Source: Morella rubra (lineage: Eukaryota > Streptophyta > Magnoliopsida > Fagales > Myricaceae). Taken from it: DNA of 64,000 nucleotides. The notes beneath the pieces were generated by a model. It worked only from the letters and a program-made list of their open reading frames with translations. It was not told the DNA's origin and did not search any database. Location of the stretch: assembly GCA_003952965.2 (NCBI GenBank), contig CM025855.1:38102150-38166149 (forward strand), given 5' to 3'. Positions 1-18,681 of the stretch are shown here, piece after piece. A program made the translations under genes and the position numbers. Position 1 is the first letter of the stretch; each line of letters opens with the position of its first letter.

Positions 1-125
1 CCACTCACAGATACTATATACAATTTTCACTACTAAGCATTTGTAGGAAGCACTACCCAAATATAATTGTTAAGCTCAACTGAAATAATATCAGTTGAAA
101 TTAAAGGTGAAATGCAATCCACTAC

Positions 126-2075
<1,950 letters not shown>

Positions 2076-2162
2076 GGTTTTTCCGATGTGAAAGTGGAAA
2101 AGAAACGAGACGAAAACAAAAGGGAAAGGCTTGTGGAATTCCGGGTAGTTGTATGAATATAC

Positions 2163-2169
2163 ATATATA
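2163..2169 (-). promoter_or_regulatory. probable TATA box of the cysteine protease
   Basis: On the minus strand the sequence reads CCTATATATG, about 90 bases upstream of the ATG at 2075. The position suits a TATA box with a short leader. Confidence 0.45.
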
Positions 2170-2252
2170 GGAAAAGATTTTGAAAGAGAGAGGGATGAGA
2201 TTGCTACAGGAACTAGAACTGCGTTGAAATACGAAGAGTTTGTATCCGTCAC

Positions 2253-3533
2253 GACTCACGACAGGTCATGGGTGGCCCACCTAGACATGGCAATGGCGTT
2301 TGACCATGTTTGAGGGAAATTGGCAAATGGGGTTTTGCCAAGTGGGGAGGTTGGATTGAGATAAAAGGAAAATTTTGGTAGGCACAACGAAGATGAAGAG
2401 GAGTTAGGAAATTGCCAAAAAGAGAGACTCAATTACGTTGGCAAGCTTGCTTATCATGAATGATAAATATTATTATTAATTAAAATATTGACGGATTTAG
2501 GAGATAGAGTTTTATTTGAACTCTTGTGGATGAAGTATAAAACACATGGCATTGAGTAAAATGCTAAACGCTTGGTTTTGTTTTATTATAATATCTTATA
2601 AAGATTTTTGGCTTCAAGGCTACTTCTATAAACAGAAGGTCGGTCCTTGATTTATTAAATTATTTTCGAAGTCAACATTATGCCTTGCAAAAACATTTCA
2701 TTTTTTTTTGAATTTTTTCTTTTCTGTTTCCCAACCAATTAATCTCCTCATAAATACAGACTTTAAATTCATCTTATTATCTTGCCATGTGAACTATTAA
2801 AATCGTCAAGCACATATGGAGGATATTTGTTTGCCAAAATTTTGAAGAATATTCCCGAAATTTTGAGAATCTTTGCTTTATTGAGATTTATTAAGTTTGT
2901 AAAAGGTGAAGTATGTATGTATAAAAGTTAAAAATTTTGAAATGTGTTTATTTTACTGGAAATTTTCATGCTCTAAAATATTAGAGAAACAAACGATACC
3001 ATAATTTCATGACTGCCCCATACCATATGGGTCAAAAGACCTGCTGGTCCAATAAGCTGACGGGCTCTCCTGATGACCCGATAGACCGTGCCAGCCCACT
3101 TTGAAAAACAAACTCTGTTCTATTAGCGCATCACAATAGTATACTTATTTCATAAACCATTGACAAAACAGCATGTGATTAGGCCGGGTATCACGTTAAT
3201 TGATGAAGCCAAGCATCCAAACAAAGAAAGAAAAAAAAAGACGCCATGTGAAGAGCTTAAAGAAAGAAAGTACCTAAACTGTGTTAAACTGTGTAACTGG
3301 TGACAATCATTTTTCTTTTGTGTTCTCATTTCTCTCAAAAAAATTAGCTTCTTCCCGAGATTAAGCTGTTGTTCCTAACATCTAAGAATTATGGAACGCA
3401 AGCTCGGCCAGATCATCCATCCAAGTTATCATTCAGATATAACACATCATACTGGCCGCAATCCAGGAGCCCCACTCCCCAGTCCGCTACAAGCCTGCAA
3501 TATAAGCATCAGCATGGATACTACTCCTCGTAT
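2253..3533. other. intergenic, no gene seen
   Basis: AT-rich spacer between the protease promoter and the 3' end of KRR1. It contains one copy of the AT-rich dispersed repeat (2826-2990). Short open frames have no recognisable protein features. Confidence 0.5.
2826..2990 (+). repeat. AT-rich dispersed repeat, copy 1
   Basis: Begins with TTTGTTTGCCAAAATTTTG and ends near TTAGAGAAACAAAC. It shares the internal order (TTTGAGAAT, TTATTAAGTTTGTAAAAG, ATGTATAAAAGTTAAAAATTTT, GTGTTTATTTTA) with the copy at 20043. This is a non-coding, MITE-like repeat. Confidence 0.6.
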
Positions 3534-8168
<4,635 letters not shown>

Positions 8169-11100
8169 CGCCCACGTTTAGCCGAGACAGAAACACTTCT
8201 CCGCAATTCAACACTGCGTTAGTGCGTTATAAACCCTGCACAGAGCGAGAACGGGGACAATGAAGCAGAAGGGTTTTACAGACCGTCACAGGGGCACTGT
8301 GACATTATATAGGTTTGGACCAGGCTTTGGCTGTACATCGGTCGGGTCGGGTCCGCGTAGGCACATGCCCGGTTGGACCAACCCGATCCGTTTGGGTCGG
8401 GTTCGGGCGGGGGGTTTTTTTCGCCGCTTCACTTTTTTTGCTTCGTGGCTTTATGGTGGTGCTTTTGGGCTTCACGTTTAGTCCCACAGCTTCCTAAGAT
8501 TCTGACAATATATACTTGAACTGCACGGTTGTGCCATACCCCTATGCACCTGAACTGATATATATATCCAAAATGGATTCAAGTGAAATCAAGAGGTAAA
8601 ATCTTACTCGCACCAAACTAATCAACCTTGAATGCATGAATACTTCTTCAACCAGCTACTCATCGCAATGAACTAATATAGAGGAGGACTAGTAAATTAG
8701 TAATCCCACCACTATTATAACAAGCAGTTGAAAACATTGAATAACAACATCTACGAAGATCCTTAATCATGTCAAACATTGAGGCTTATCCGGGGGTTCA
8801 GAACCTATACAACAACCAAACACAAACAAGGATATGTTCTGCGAAATACTGCAAAACCCTCAAATTGTTGCCATGAAAATTAGTGCTATGCATTACAGAA
8901 TATATGCCGTTTCGTGTGCATTAATTATATTTATCTCTGGTACCATGTAAAACATGCTCAACCAAGAAGAAGAAGAAACCCCATGCAGATCAAATGGCAC
9001 ATCTAAACAACAAGGGAGCAGAAGTTGAAGACTATTCTTAGCAGGGCCACAAACATATCCCTAGGAGAATTCAGTTGCATAGCTGATTTCAACACAGCAT
9101 AGGTGCCCTGCCTTTTACACATAATATACTAACAAAGCGTTTTAGTTAATCTTTCTTTTTGCAGAGGTGACTACTGGCAATCAAAAATTCGGAAAGGAAT
9201 ACAAACTTTTTAGCCTTCCAGCTTCTTAGGAGAGCAATGGAAAACCCTGATGCAAACTATGACAGTGAACATGGAAATATGAGGAAATCAATATAGAGTG
9301 AACGGGCATCATCCATTACACATTGTACTGCTCATTTGGGGCCTGGTTTGAAGCACAGAGGTAATGCCTATCTTGCTTCAAAATTAGTGATAGAGACAAG
9401 TGGCAGCCTCCTCATAAGGTTTATAAAAGACCTATAAAGGATGTTTCCAAGGCTGAAGCTTCAATTAGACTCATGTTAGTCTGTTAGATGCTGCAGAGCC
9501 TACTTGGGAGCCTCCATAATTTAGTCAGAGTGGAGTCTTATTCTTGAGCTACTTTAAGTTGGTTTATATGATCAATATTTTTCAAGTTTTTGGTGTCTAG
9601 GGTATTTGAAAATTTTCAAAGTTCGACCAAAATAATCCCCTTCCATATTCTTATTGACTGCTACTACGCCCCATCCCTTTCCCCTTTCAACCAATCAAAA
9701 CCTGAACTGCAAAGAGACTAACTAGCAACCAAAACACTGTTCACGCAGCAACTTTCAGAGCCTCAGAATTCCCCCGACTTTTAGCTTCCCTCTCCTTGTT
9801 CATACCCAGATCCTGACCCTTGTATTGCATCTTTCCAAACTTATGCCCTCGCAATTTACGATCATATATAAGCCGCCGATAAAAAGTTAGCAGAACAAAA
9901 GATTCTCTTTACAGCTATCCTACAGCAATTACGGGTGTCTAGGAACAAGGATATTACATAGGAAAACGAAAATCGTGACTCAAGAGAGGGGAACAATCGG
10001 GAAGAGAGAGAAACTCAACAATCGGGCTGCCGGCTGGGAGGCGAGGCAGACGGCGACTGGCGTCTGGCTTGAGGCACGGGCGCACGAGGAGAAGGAGAAG
10101 AGTCGGGACCTCAGGGGTCGAAATCTCCAGGTCAGGTGTAATGATATCGGGCGGGGTCGGGTCGGGTCTCACTATATCAAGGCCCAGCCGAATATAGACA
10201 GGCTCCAGTATTTTGGTGAATGGACCGACCCAATTTTGACGGTTTCGGTCGGGTCGGTTGCAACATGTACATCCAGTCTTTGGTATTTCTTTTCATTTCC
10301 ATTTTCTAATCAAAGATTTTTTAGGGACAGAGGCGGGTCACTGACCTAAGATCTAATTTTAGATGGGCAAACATAATTTCCACAATAAGCAGGCCCCAAG
10401 GGACAAACTCCCCGCTGTCTGTTAAGGAATGGGCTTAAATTCTTTGTTGGCAGGATAATGGTCCAATCACAGATCCAATCAAAACGCCCATGAGAGGCCC
10501 ACAAAAGCAATTGTGAAGTCACGTGTTCCGTGGTTGAGAACTCGAGTCCCGAGTGTCGGAAAGTCTTCATTAAATTATCTTATATTGCTGGAGAAGGGGA
10601 TAAGGATGTGGAACTGGAGCTCTAATCTTTTATCCAAAGAGTACAGAGGTTTACTTTATGAAGGGAATATATAATGGAGCTCAAAAAGATAGGAAAAGTT
10701 TGTAGACAGGAGCCTTTTAAAAGTTGAAGCATAATCCTTGAAAGGAATGCTCTAACCTATGACGTTGAAGCTTTGTGACATTTCAGGTCACCTGAAACAT
10801 GGTAAATGCTTAAGTGGGGCAGACTCAAAAGGGTCCTGCTTTTCTTTTTAAAGAAGCTTTGCTCTATTCTAAAACCCCACAACACAAAAATGTCGTCACC
10901 TGGAGAATGCTGTATGCACCAGTAAAGAAAAAAGAGAAAAACCTTCAGGAAGAAAGGTAGGGAAGGTTTCCGTTTTTTCCCTGCAAATGCAAATTTCCTT
11001 TTCTACTCGTTTCAAATTTTCTGTTAATTGTTTTTTCTCCCATTTTCTTTGATTTGGGACATTTTTTTTCCCCACATATGAACATAAGGCTATGTGGTAG

Positions 11101-12696
11101 CTACAATTCCAGTCTACCAGTCTATACACTTCAACATCAAAGCGCAGTTTGAAGGGAAAGAAAATGTCATGGCCGGCACATGATTGTCCCCGATCCCTGG
11201 ATACCAAAAACCAGCTCACATGGCCTCTTTGGTTTCTCCTTTGATGGGGCATATGGGATTTTGGAATTTGGTGTACTGCATCAAAGTGGTAACGTAGACG
11301 GCTTCCGCGAACGAAGTAGGATAGAAATAACATCCATCAGCTTTCACCCGTACAAATTGTACGGTACAATGCTGGCCTATTATTGTATCAACCTTGCTCT
11401 ACACAACCAAAGTGACACAGCTGTATGGCGTAATCCGACATTTTCTCTTTTGTTCTATTTCAAGAGAACGAATTTTCTATCTTTTGTTCTTTTCGACAGA
11501 ACTATTCTATTCTTCGATTCTGAAATCATTTTCTTCTACATCAATTATGAATTATTGGTTGGGAACCACCACATTTCCACTACAGTTTGCTGCATCCGAG
11601 AAAGATGCAGACAAGTCAATACTATTATACTACAGGCGGACCAACTGGGCTACAGATTGCACTTGTTGGTATCAAATAAGCCAATAGGAACGATAGTATC
11701 TGTAGCCAGTGAACCACAAAAAGAGCTTTATCCTAACGATTTGACACTCCTGGCTCACAGCGCTAATCACATTATCGTTTCAGACTTCGGTTGTGAAAAG
11801 CTGGAAAATCAATTTCCAGACTTACCAAAATTGTTTTTATACAAGCTAATGAATATTCTCGGACTTGGAACGTTGGAAAGCTACTGACTTTGTTGTAGAG
11901 AAGCTCCTTTTCTTTCTCTTCTTTTGATTAGTCTTTCTTTCCTTTTCCACGCTATATAGAAGCTTCGCCAGCCCTTATTGGCCGCAATATCCGGTGTTTG
12001 CCAAAAGAATTGCATCATTTTGGTGCTTATGTATCGCATGTGGAAGTTGAATTAGCTAGACACGGGGTTTCTATCTGTCTCTTTAACATTAAAATTCACG
12101 CATTGAGTGCCAAGTTGTTGATATTCTTTCACATAAGAAATTTTCACATTTTATTGATGAAAAAAAAAAAAAAAGTTCCACGGCTGGTACCAGCACCAGG
12201 ATGGGCTTGGCCCCATGTGTCAATCTTCAATTATTGTAATGTCAGCTTGCGAAAAAGTCCTTCCTTTGCCTTTTTATCTGGGCAATTAGATCGCAGCCAG
12301 TGATTCAAGGGGTCCATGAATGATGATGATGGGGATTTGATTGCCTTAAAACTCCTTGTTCTCTTTAAGCATAAAGAATTTTTCATCCAGAATTAAATGG
12401 AGCATTTCACTTCTAGAGATGACTAATTCTTATGAAGTCTTGGGATTATATTCCATGTGAGCAAGTGGCGGAGGAGGCCCGATTTTAGGACCTTGGAAAG
12501 ATTGAAAAATCAACAAAAGATAAAGCGCAAGGTATCGGGGACAAGCAGGTCTGACAGGAAAATGTCTCTCTCCCCGAAAATGATAGGGCAACAGCCTCTC
12601 ACCTATAGACAAGCCTTTTTTTATCAACGATGTTAGCTGTATTCTCGTGAGTGGAAGACTTCTTTTGACTTTTCCGCATGTAGTCTACTCTTGGTC
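8169..12696. other. long intergenic region, no gene recognised
   Basis: KRR1 lies to the left, transcribed away, and the LRR gene promoter to the right. Two stretches rich in GGGTCGGG/CCCGACCC (about 8330-8420 and 10140-10250) raise local GC but encode nothing identifiable. The longest open frame, plus strand 11180-11887 (235 codons), has no motif I recognise and is AT-rich with biased composition. No tRNA or other structured RNA was evident. Confidence 0.5.
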
Positions 12697-12703
12697 TTTA
12701 TAA
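12697..12703 (+). promoter_or_regulatory. possible TATA box of LRR gene 1
   Basis: TTTATAA lies about 52 bases before the ATG at 12755. Spacing is plausible for a short leader, but there is no other support. Confidence 0.3.
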
Positions 12704-12754
12704 CTTCCACTTGAATTCTATCAACTCTCACGAGTCCTGTGCACAGAGGAAGAG

Positions 12755-14218
12755 ATGGGCACCATCTCCTTCAGTGCTTCGTTTTTGCTATCAGCTTTCT
12801 TGCTTCATCTGTGTTTGTACTCTGAGGTAGCTGCTCGTTATCCTGTTACTGAGTCGAACAGGGAAGCTCTTGAAATAATCATAGGTGGTGGTGGTGGTTA
12901 TTATCCTACTCCTCCTCCAGAATCTGAAGACTGTCCTCCTCCCCCTCCTGAGCCCTTATGCCCCCCGCCACCGCCACCGCCCTCGCCACCTCCTCCTCCT
13001 CCTCCGCCTCCGCCTCCTCCACCCCCGCCGCCACCGCCTCCTCCTCCACCACCACCGCCTCCTCCACCAGCAATTAGTCCTAGAATTTTGAAGGTTTACC
13101 CGGTAGTTCAAGCATTTAAAAAACAAATCTTTTCTGACCCGCACCACATTACGGATACGTGGGATGAGAGAGACAAAAACGTCTGCAATTACAAGGGCTT
13201 CCACTGTGCCCCATATCCGGACCGCAAGAAGCAACAAGCACTAGCTGGAGTGGACTTCAATGGCTATGGGTTTGCCGGACATAAGGACAGAGGCCTATCT
13301 CTCAATGGCTTCATTGAAAATTTAGAAGACATAGTCGCGTTCCACGCCAATTCCAACAATTTCACCGGTCGCGTGCCCACGGAGATCTCCACTCTTCAAT
13401 TCTTCTATGAGCTAGACCTTAGCAACAACAAGCTATGCGGCGAGTTTCCAATGGAGGTTCTTCGAGCCACAAATTTGACCTTCTTGGACCTCCGGTTTAA
13501 CAACTTGGTAGGCACGGTTCCACCTGGAGTGTTCAACCTAGACGTGGACGTGATCTTCATCAACAACAACAAATTTGAGCAAAATCTTCCCGGTAATCTT
13601 GGCTCTACACCAGCCCTTTATCTCACATTCGCCAACAACATGTTCACGGGGTCAATCCCACCAACCATTGGCACTGGCAACACATCAAAAAATCTCCTTG
13701 AGGTGCTCTTCTTGAACAACCAGCTTACAGGGTGTTTGCCGTATGAGATTGGCCTTCTGAAAAGCGCCACTGTTTTCGATGTGAGCAAGAACAAGTTGAC
13801 GGGTCCAATTCCCCACTCATTTCAGTGCCTGAAGAAAATACAGATACTCAACCTGTCTGTGAACCAGTTTTACGGGGCAGTCCCGGAGGCCATCTGCAAG
13901 CTTCCTAACCTCGATAAATTCACTCTATCATTCAACTACTTCACCCAGGTTGGCCCCGAATGCAGGAAGTTGATCAAGAAAAAGGTTCTCGATGTCAAAA
14001 TGAATTGCATTATAGACCTTCCAGAACAGAGATCGAAGGCTGAATGCGCTGCTTTCTGCTCAAAGACCAAGTACCACACTTGTCCCAACGAGAAGTCATT
14101 GACTATAATTCCTTGCAAGAATACCTGTAATTCAGATCCCCTTGGCGCGTCCGCAGACCAACCAACGGTTGCGGCCCCTCCGCCACTATCCTACAAGGCT
14201 CTTAAACCGCACAAGTAG
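12755..14218 (+). CDS. secreted leucine-rich repeat protein with poly-proline stretch (At4g06744-like)
   Basis: Single-exon gene of 487 codons, likely an extracellular or cell-wall LRR protein related to the N-terminal half of LRX/PEX extensins. The first ~27 residues form a signal peptide (hydrophobic SASFLLSAFLLHLCLY). A Gly-rich patch precedes a poly-proline tract at roughly residues 61-104. The region starting at ILKVYPVVQAFKKQI is the conserved LRR cap, with CNYKGFHC. About ten LRRs follow ([53 protein letters not shown]). A Cys-rich end lies near residues 425-460. There is no long Ser-Pro4 extensin tail, so it is not a full LRX. No kinase or membrane anchor is visible. The role is inferred only as wall-associated binding. 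It is a diverged paralogue of the gene at 17396. Confidence 0.85.
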   Translation: MGTISFSASFLLSAFLLHLCLYSEVAARYPVTESNREALEIIIGGGGGYYPTPPPESEDCPPPPPEPLCPPPPPPPSPPPPPPPPPPPPPPPPPPPPPPPPPPPPAISPRILKVYPVVQAFKKQIFSDPHHITDTWDERDKNVCNYKGFHCAPYPDRKKQQALAGVDFNGYGFAGHKDRGLSLNGFIENLEDIVAFHANSNNFTGRVPTEISTLQFFYELDLSNNKLCGEFPMEVLRATNLTFLDLRFNNLVGTVPPGVFNLDVDVIFINNNKFEQNLPGNLGSTPALYLTFANNMFTGSIPPTIGTGNTSKNLLEVLFLNNQLTGCLPYEIGLLKSATVFDVSKNKLTGPIPHSFQCLKKIQILNLSVNQFYGAVPEAICKLPNLDKFTLSFNYFTQVGPECRKLIKKKVLDVKMNCIIDLPEQRSKAECAAFCSKTKYHTCPNEKSLTIIPCKNTCNSDPLGASADQPTVAAPPPLSYKALKPHK

Positions 14219-14699
14219 TAATCTTCTCCTCTAACTTGACTCATTGAAGATGGGTCATGAAGGGGGCCTTTGTTCTATATTTTTCGCCATGTCCATTCTG
14301 TTAATTGCAGTATCCAAGTTTACGAATAATCATTGTCTCCTAATTCGGCATCTCTTGCAGATGCTAGTGCATAATAGGGTAGTACTGAGTATTGTCGGTG
14401 CTGAATTATGTTCATGAGATGGTCTTCGTGACGTTAGGTAAGTGGTGGTTGTTCCTTTTGCTTATGGTCAGGATTGTACATCTAAAACCCATCCTATATT
14501 GTTATCTGCTTACCTGTCGCTTAGAACATCTTTAATAAAACAAACATTTGCTTATCTTTTCCATATCGAAATATTAGTTTAAGGGACACGAGCCCCCAGT
14601 ACAAGGGAGGTTGGAGCTCTCTTATTGCTTTCCTTTCCTCTCCGTTTCTTTATTTTGTTATTTTATTTCTGTGGCGTTTATTTTCTCCGCATTTCGAAG

Positions 14700-14838
14700 T
14701 ACAGAAATTTTAAACAAAATAAAAACATTTAAAATTTTAATAAATCATTTTACAACTTTTTTATTAATTTTAAAAAATTTAAACTTTAAAAATTCTTAAA
14801 ATTTAAAAAATATTCTCTTAAAACTTTTAAAATAAACG
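14700..14838 (-). repeat. AT-rich dispersed repeat, degenerate copy
   Basis: Reverse orientation. ACAGAAATTTTAAACAAAAT opens and AAAATAAACGCC closes it, matching the GGCGTTT start of other copies when reversed. The centre is reduced to A/T runs. Confidence 0.4.
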
Positions 14839-15315
14839 CCAACCTTTATCTGTCGGGATTCCTTGCTTTTGCGGTCAATTAATGTCAGCTTTCCCCCGCT
14901 CAGAGCGGGAAAGTCCCCAGAGCCAGACCCGGTTCTGTCCTGCTTTTGATCAAAGATAGGAAAAGATTTTAAGGTGGGGTCCATTGTTTTTCTTGCTCCA
15001 ATCCATCAAATGCCCAACTAGCTAGACGGTTTAGTAAAGAAAAATAAAAAGAGCGTCATGTCAATGTCAAGTGACAACTTTGCATATGTATGTACGGCTT
15101 ATTAAACAAAAAGGGGGCTTATAAAAAAAGTATGCTTGTGTACGAAGATATGTATTTTGTTATAGCGTAATCAACGGAGCAAAGCGAGAAAAGTTGGGCC
15201 CGCAAACCAGACTGGAAATAACAGGATGTTAACGTAGTTTTTTTTTTTTTTAAAATGGCCTATGATAGTGGTGTATGGAAGTACAAAAAGATATAGATGT
15301 GGATTGTTTCTTCAA

Positions 15316-15478
15316 TATTTCAGTGTATGAAAATTTTTAATAAAATAAATATATTTTAAAATTTTTATTTTTTATATTTATATATTTTATTTTTTTTAAA
15401 TTTTTAATAAATCTAATTAAAATAAAAAATTTTAAATTTTAAGAATATTTTCAAATTTTAATAAACAAACACCCATAT
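15316..15478 (-). repeat. AT-rich dispersed repeat, reverse copy
   Basis: Contains GAAAATTTTTAATAAAATAA near the left and TAATAAACAAACACCC at the right, the same end as the copy at 39831-39995. The middle is poorly conserved. Confidence 0.5.
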
Positions 15479-15786
15479 TCTTTTATTCTAGTTTGACAAT
15501 AAGCAGTGCTGGATAGTAGATACTTATAGGATTAGTAAAACTGGTCCGATACGAAACAAAGTAAGTATCCATATTACTCTTTTTTTTTAACCAATAATTA
15601 AGGAAGGAATGAAAACATTGAATATCTTTAGAGCAATTTTTCTCATAATTTAAATTAAAAGTTTATTTATACAAATACTATAATATTTTTATTTTTTTTA
15701 TTAATCTTAGAATCGATCTTTGGACATATCTCTCCATCCCCTTCCCATCTTCACTTGGTCAGATAACAGAATCGCTGTTCATAAAG

Positions 15787-16368
15787 ATATTTGGCTTAAT
15801 TAGTCTATTAGTCACTAGGGTATTGACTAATCTCAAACAGATCTCTAAGGTAAGTTTCATTTTATAATAATTCACGTAGATTTCTTCATGTCTTTGGATA
15901 GTCATTTTGTCAACTCGAGTGACTCTATAAATAGAAAAATTCCAATGTAGCAAACAAGTATAGGTGTAAACCATTTGTCAATAAACATGTGTCCCCATTA
16001 ATTGTCAAATCACTCAATGCTACATATATCTAATTTTTATTTCACCTAAAATTTTTCTCCACCACGTTGGACTAATTCAATGTTTAAGGGAAAGTTGTAA
16101 GGAAGAATTTTTTTTTCTTGTTAGACGTAGAAGTATTTGAGGTAAAATTAAAATTTGTGGAGACTAGTGGTTATTAACAATTGATTAACATGTATTTCCG
16201 TTAGTCATATTAAATTTTTTCTATTTATAGAGTCGTTCTAGTAAACAAAATGACCAGCTCAAGACAAACAAAAATTCCACAGGGTGTTTGAGATGAAAAC
16301 TTACTCTAGGAATTAATTTAGAATTTAGCAATATCTTCGAAGACTAATAGACTAATTAAGTGAATATA
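15787..16368. mobile_element. foldback (inverted-repeat) MITE-like element
   Basis: CTTAATTAGTCTATTAGTC at 15795-15813 is mirrored by GACTAATAGACTAATTAAG at 16342-16360. The similarity continues inward for over 100 bases on each arm with mismatches and small gaps (GTAAGTTTTCATCTCAAAC, GTCATTTTGTTTAC, GACTCTATAAATAGAAAAA). No transposase frame lies inside, so it is non-autonomous. Target duplications were not resolved. Confidence 0.6.
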
Positions 16369-17323
16369 TATTTTGAAAATCGAAAACTTGCATTGCCAGG
16401 AATGATGGGCCTGGACATATGAGGCATGAACGAACATCTTCTTGCTCAGGTTCTGTGAAAGCTTAAAGATGGGATACTTGTTGCACAACTAGGCTCGGAT
16501 TGCGTAGAAAACAGACAGAGGCCCACAAAGGCTGTTTACGTGGACGAACGAAGGCCCGACAAAGAAGAAACAAACGGAGATACGCACACCCAAAAAGCGG
16601 CCAGCAAAAACCAAAAACATATATTGTGTTTGAACAAAATCTGTGCAGAGAATTTTATCCTTCCCATTGCAGGACGTACGACCAGACTAAGGTGACGTAA
16701 GAATGATGAGTTAAAGGTGAGACACTATCGACAGTATAACCCACTAGCTTTTGGCGTGCGCATAATTTTCCGCCGGCATGGTTGGGATTTTCCTTTCGGA
16801 ATATGAATGGTTCTCAACTAAGTGGCGACCTATAGTGACTTGCGGCTATATTGGACACTTCAACAAGACTTTGCGGACAATAAAGGTCAACCACTACTTA
16901 TCGAGAGTACTACTTCACTTGATTTCTCTTGGTCTAAGTGTGGATTTTAGTGAACCAACATCTCACGCTTTGCTTCCACAAATTATCAGCACGAGGTTCA
17001 TAAGTTGATTGTGGTTCTGAGTCTGAATCAAATTTCCATACCATTTAAACTAGCTTTTCTTTGAAAATAATTTAAACTATATTGCTCAGTCGTATTGTTG
17101 GAGAGTGATGGGTAATGATAGGTATTATAAGGGTTCCAATCCACTAACAAAAAACTCCACTAGGGAGCTGCCGCAACCACATCAAGAGCCACTACCAAAG
17201 AATTATCAATCAACATCCCTCTAATGAATCATTATGATTGTGAAGTTTCAAATCCACTGACGAGAAAAACAGAGGCCAGACGAATTTATTTATTTGGAAT
17301 ACTGCAAGAACCACATCAACCAT

Positions 17324-17330
17324 TATAAAA
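17324..17330 (+). promoter_or_regulatory. probable TATA box of LRR gene 2
   Basis: TATAAAA lies about 70 bases before the ATG at 17396, followed by a CT-rich leader (TCTCTCTTTCTCC). Confidence 0.5.
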
Positions 17331-17395
17331 CCAGTATTGAAGTTCTTTAATCACCATCTCTCAGACTCTGTTCTCTCTTTCTCCTTGCGTGTCAA

Positions 17396-18681
17396 ATGGG
17401 AAGTGTATCTCCGGTTGTAAATGCTTAATCAGCTTCATCATCTTCTCTCCATGTCTGCTTCGTGTAATCTGCACGAAATGCGGATGCCCACCAGCTGAAT
17501 CAGCACCCCCTCCACAAAATGACTTAATCTTTTTAGACGCAAGGCTCGCAATAGTCTACCCTGTAATCCAAAGATTCAAGAACGCAATCACTTCGGACCC
17601 GCTTGGAATCACCCAAAGTTGGGTTGGCCCAGACATATGCAACTACAAGGGCTTCTACTGTGATGCACCACCATTCAATGAGACCGCCATTGCCCTCGCT
17701 GCCATCGATTTCAATGGCTTTCACCTTGCTGCTCCAACGCTAGACGGTTTCATTGATCAACTTCCTGACCTTGCATTCTTCCATGCCAATTCCAACAACT
17801 TTACCGGCTCCATCTCTCCGAAAATAGCAGAACTCCCTTACTTCTACGAGCTCGATATCAGCAACAACAACTTTTCTGGCGTATTTCCTCAGTCGGTGCT
17901 TGGCATGAATAACCTATCATTCTTGGACATCCGGTACAACTTCTTTACCGGGACGGTACCGCGACGGATTTTGACGCAGCCCCTAGACGTGCTCTTCATT
18001 AATAACAACAAATTCACGCAAACACTTCCTGATAACCTTGGCGACACGCCGGTTCTCTATCTCACCTTTGCAAACAACAGATTCACCGGTCCAATTCCAA
18101 GAAGCATCGGAAATGCTTCGTCAACCTTAATTGAAGTACTATTCTTGAATAACTTGTTGACCGGTTGCCTTCCATACGAAATAGGGTTCCTAAAAGAAGC
18201 CACAGTTTTTGATGCCGGGAACAACCACTTGATCGGCCCCTTGCCCTGCTCCTTGGGCTGCCTGGCGAAGATTGAGCAGCTGAACTTCGCCGGCAATTTT
18301 CTGTACGGGCAGGTACCAGAAGCGGTGTGTGAACTAGGGAATTTGCTGAATCTTTCGCTATCCGATAACTATTTCAGCTTTGTAGGGCCACGGTGTAGGA
18401 AGCTGATCAAAAGTGGAGTTCTCGATGTGAGGAAAAACTGCATCCATGGCCTTCCCAGACAGAGATCGCAAGTGGAATGCTGGTGGTTCTTTCTGTACCA
18501 CAGCTACTGGCAATGCCAGTATCCCTGGTGGGTGAGCACTTATGTTCCTTGTAAGGTTCCTCCACATGGAAATTACCATCCTCCTTCGGGGTCCAAGAGA
18601 AAGCTGTTGTCTTATGCTGCTCTTTCAAGACATAGTCTGGAAGGATCAGACAGATTGGATTCATACAGTCAGCAAAAATAA
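17396..18681 (+). CDS. secreted LRR protein, At4g06744-like, initiation codon out of frame
   Basis: Paralogue of the gene at 12755; the LRR reading frame is open for about 430 codons and ends at 18681. The order of features is the same: [12 protein letters not shown] cap, [19 protein letters not shown], then LRRs such as [45 protein letters not shown] and [15 protein letters not shown], then a Cys-containing tail. Only [11 protein letters not shown] remains where the paralogue has its long poly-proline tract. The natural ATG at 17396 reads ten codons ([10 protein letters not shown]) to a stop, while the LRR frame continues one phase away through a hydrophobic signal-like stretch ([16 protein letters not shown]). 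The only upstream start-like codon in that frame is a GTG at 17389. A single-base indel near 17420-17430 is the simplest explanation. Secreted if expressed; molecular role unknown. Confidence 0.75.

Larger units (their letters stand above)
14219..17323. other. intergenic, repeat-rich
   Basis: Spacer between the two LRR genes. It holds two degenerate AT-rich repeat copies and a foldback element (listed separately), plus AT-rich low-complexity DNA. No coding region was recognised. Confidence 0.5.

Noticed and set aside
33..125. Divergent C-terminal residues of the protease exon 3 as a truncation
   Set aside because: A GT donor lies exactly after the YDS codons at 125, so these residues are intron and no truncation need be invoked.
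8260..8500. GGGTCGGG-rich stretch as a telomere-like or G-quadruplex array
   Set aside because: The units are irregular and do not match TTTAGGG. Similar wording near 10140 and, reversed, near 48580 suggests simple compositional bias.
11180..11887. 235-codon open frame on the plus strand
   Set aside because: No recognisable domain, low-complexity hydrophobic/aromatic composition, and overlapping open frames in other phases. It is not supported as a gene, though I cannot exclude a diverged relic.
12885..13237. Arg/Trp- or Leu/His-rich frames over the poly-proline tract
   Set aside because: By-products of CCN repeats read in other frames.
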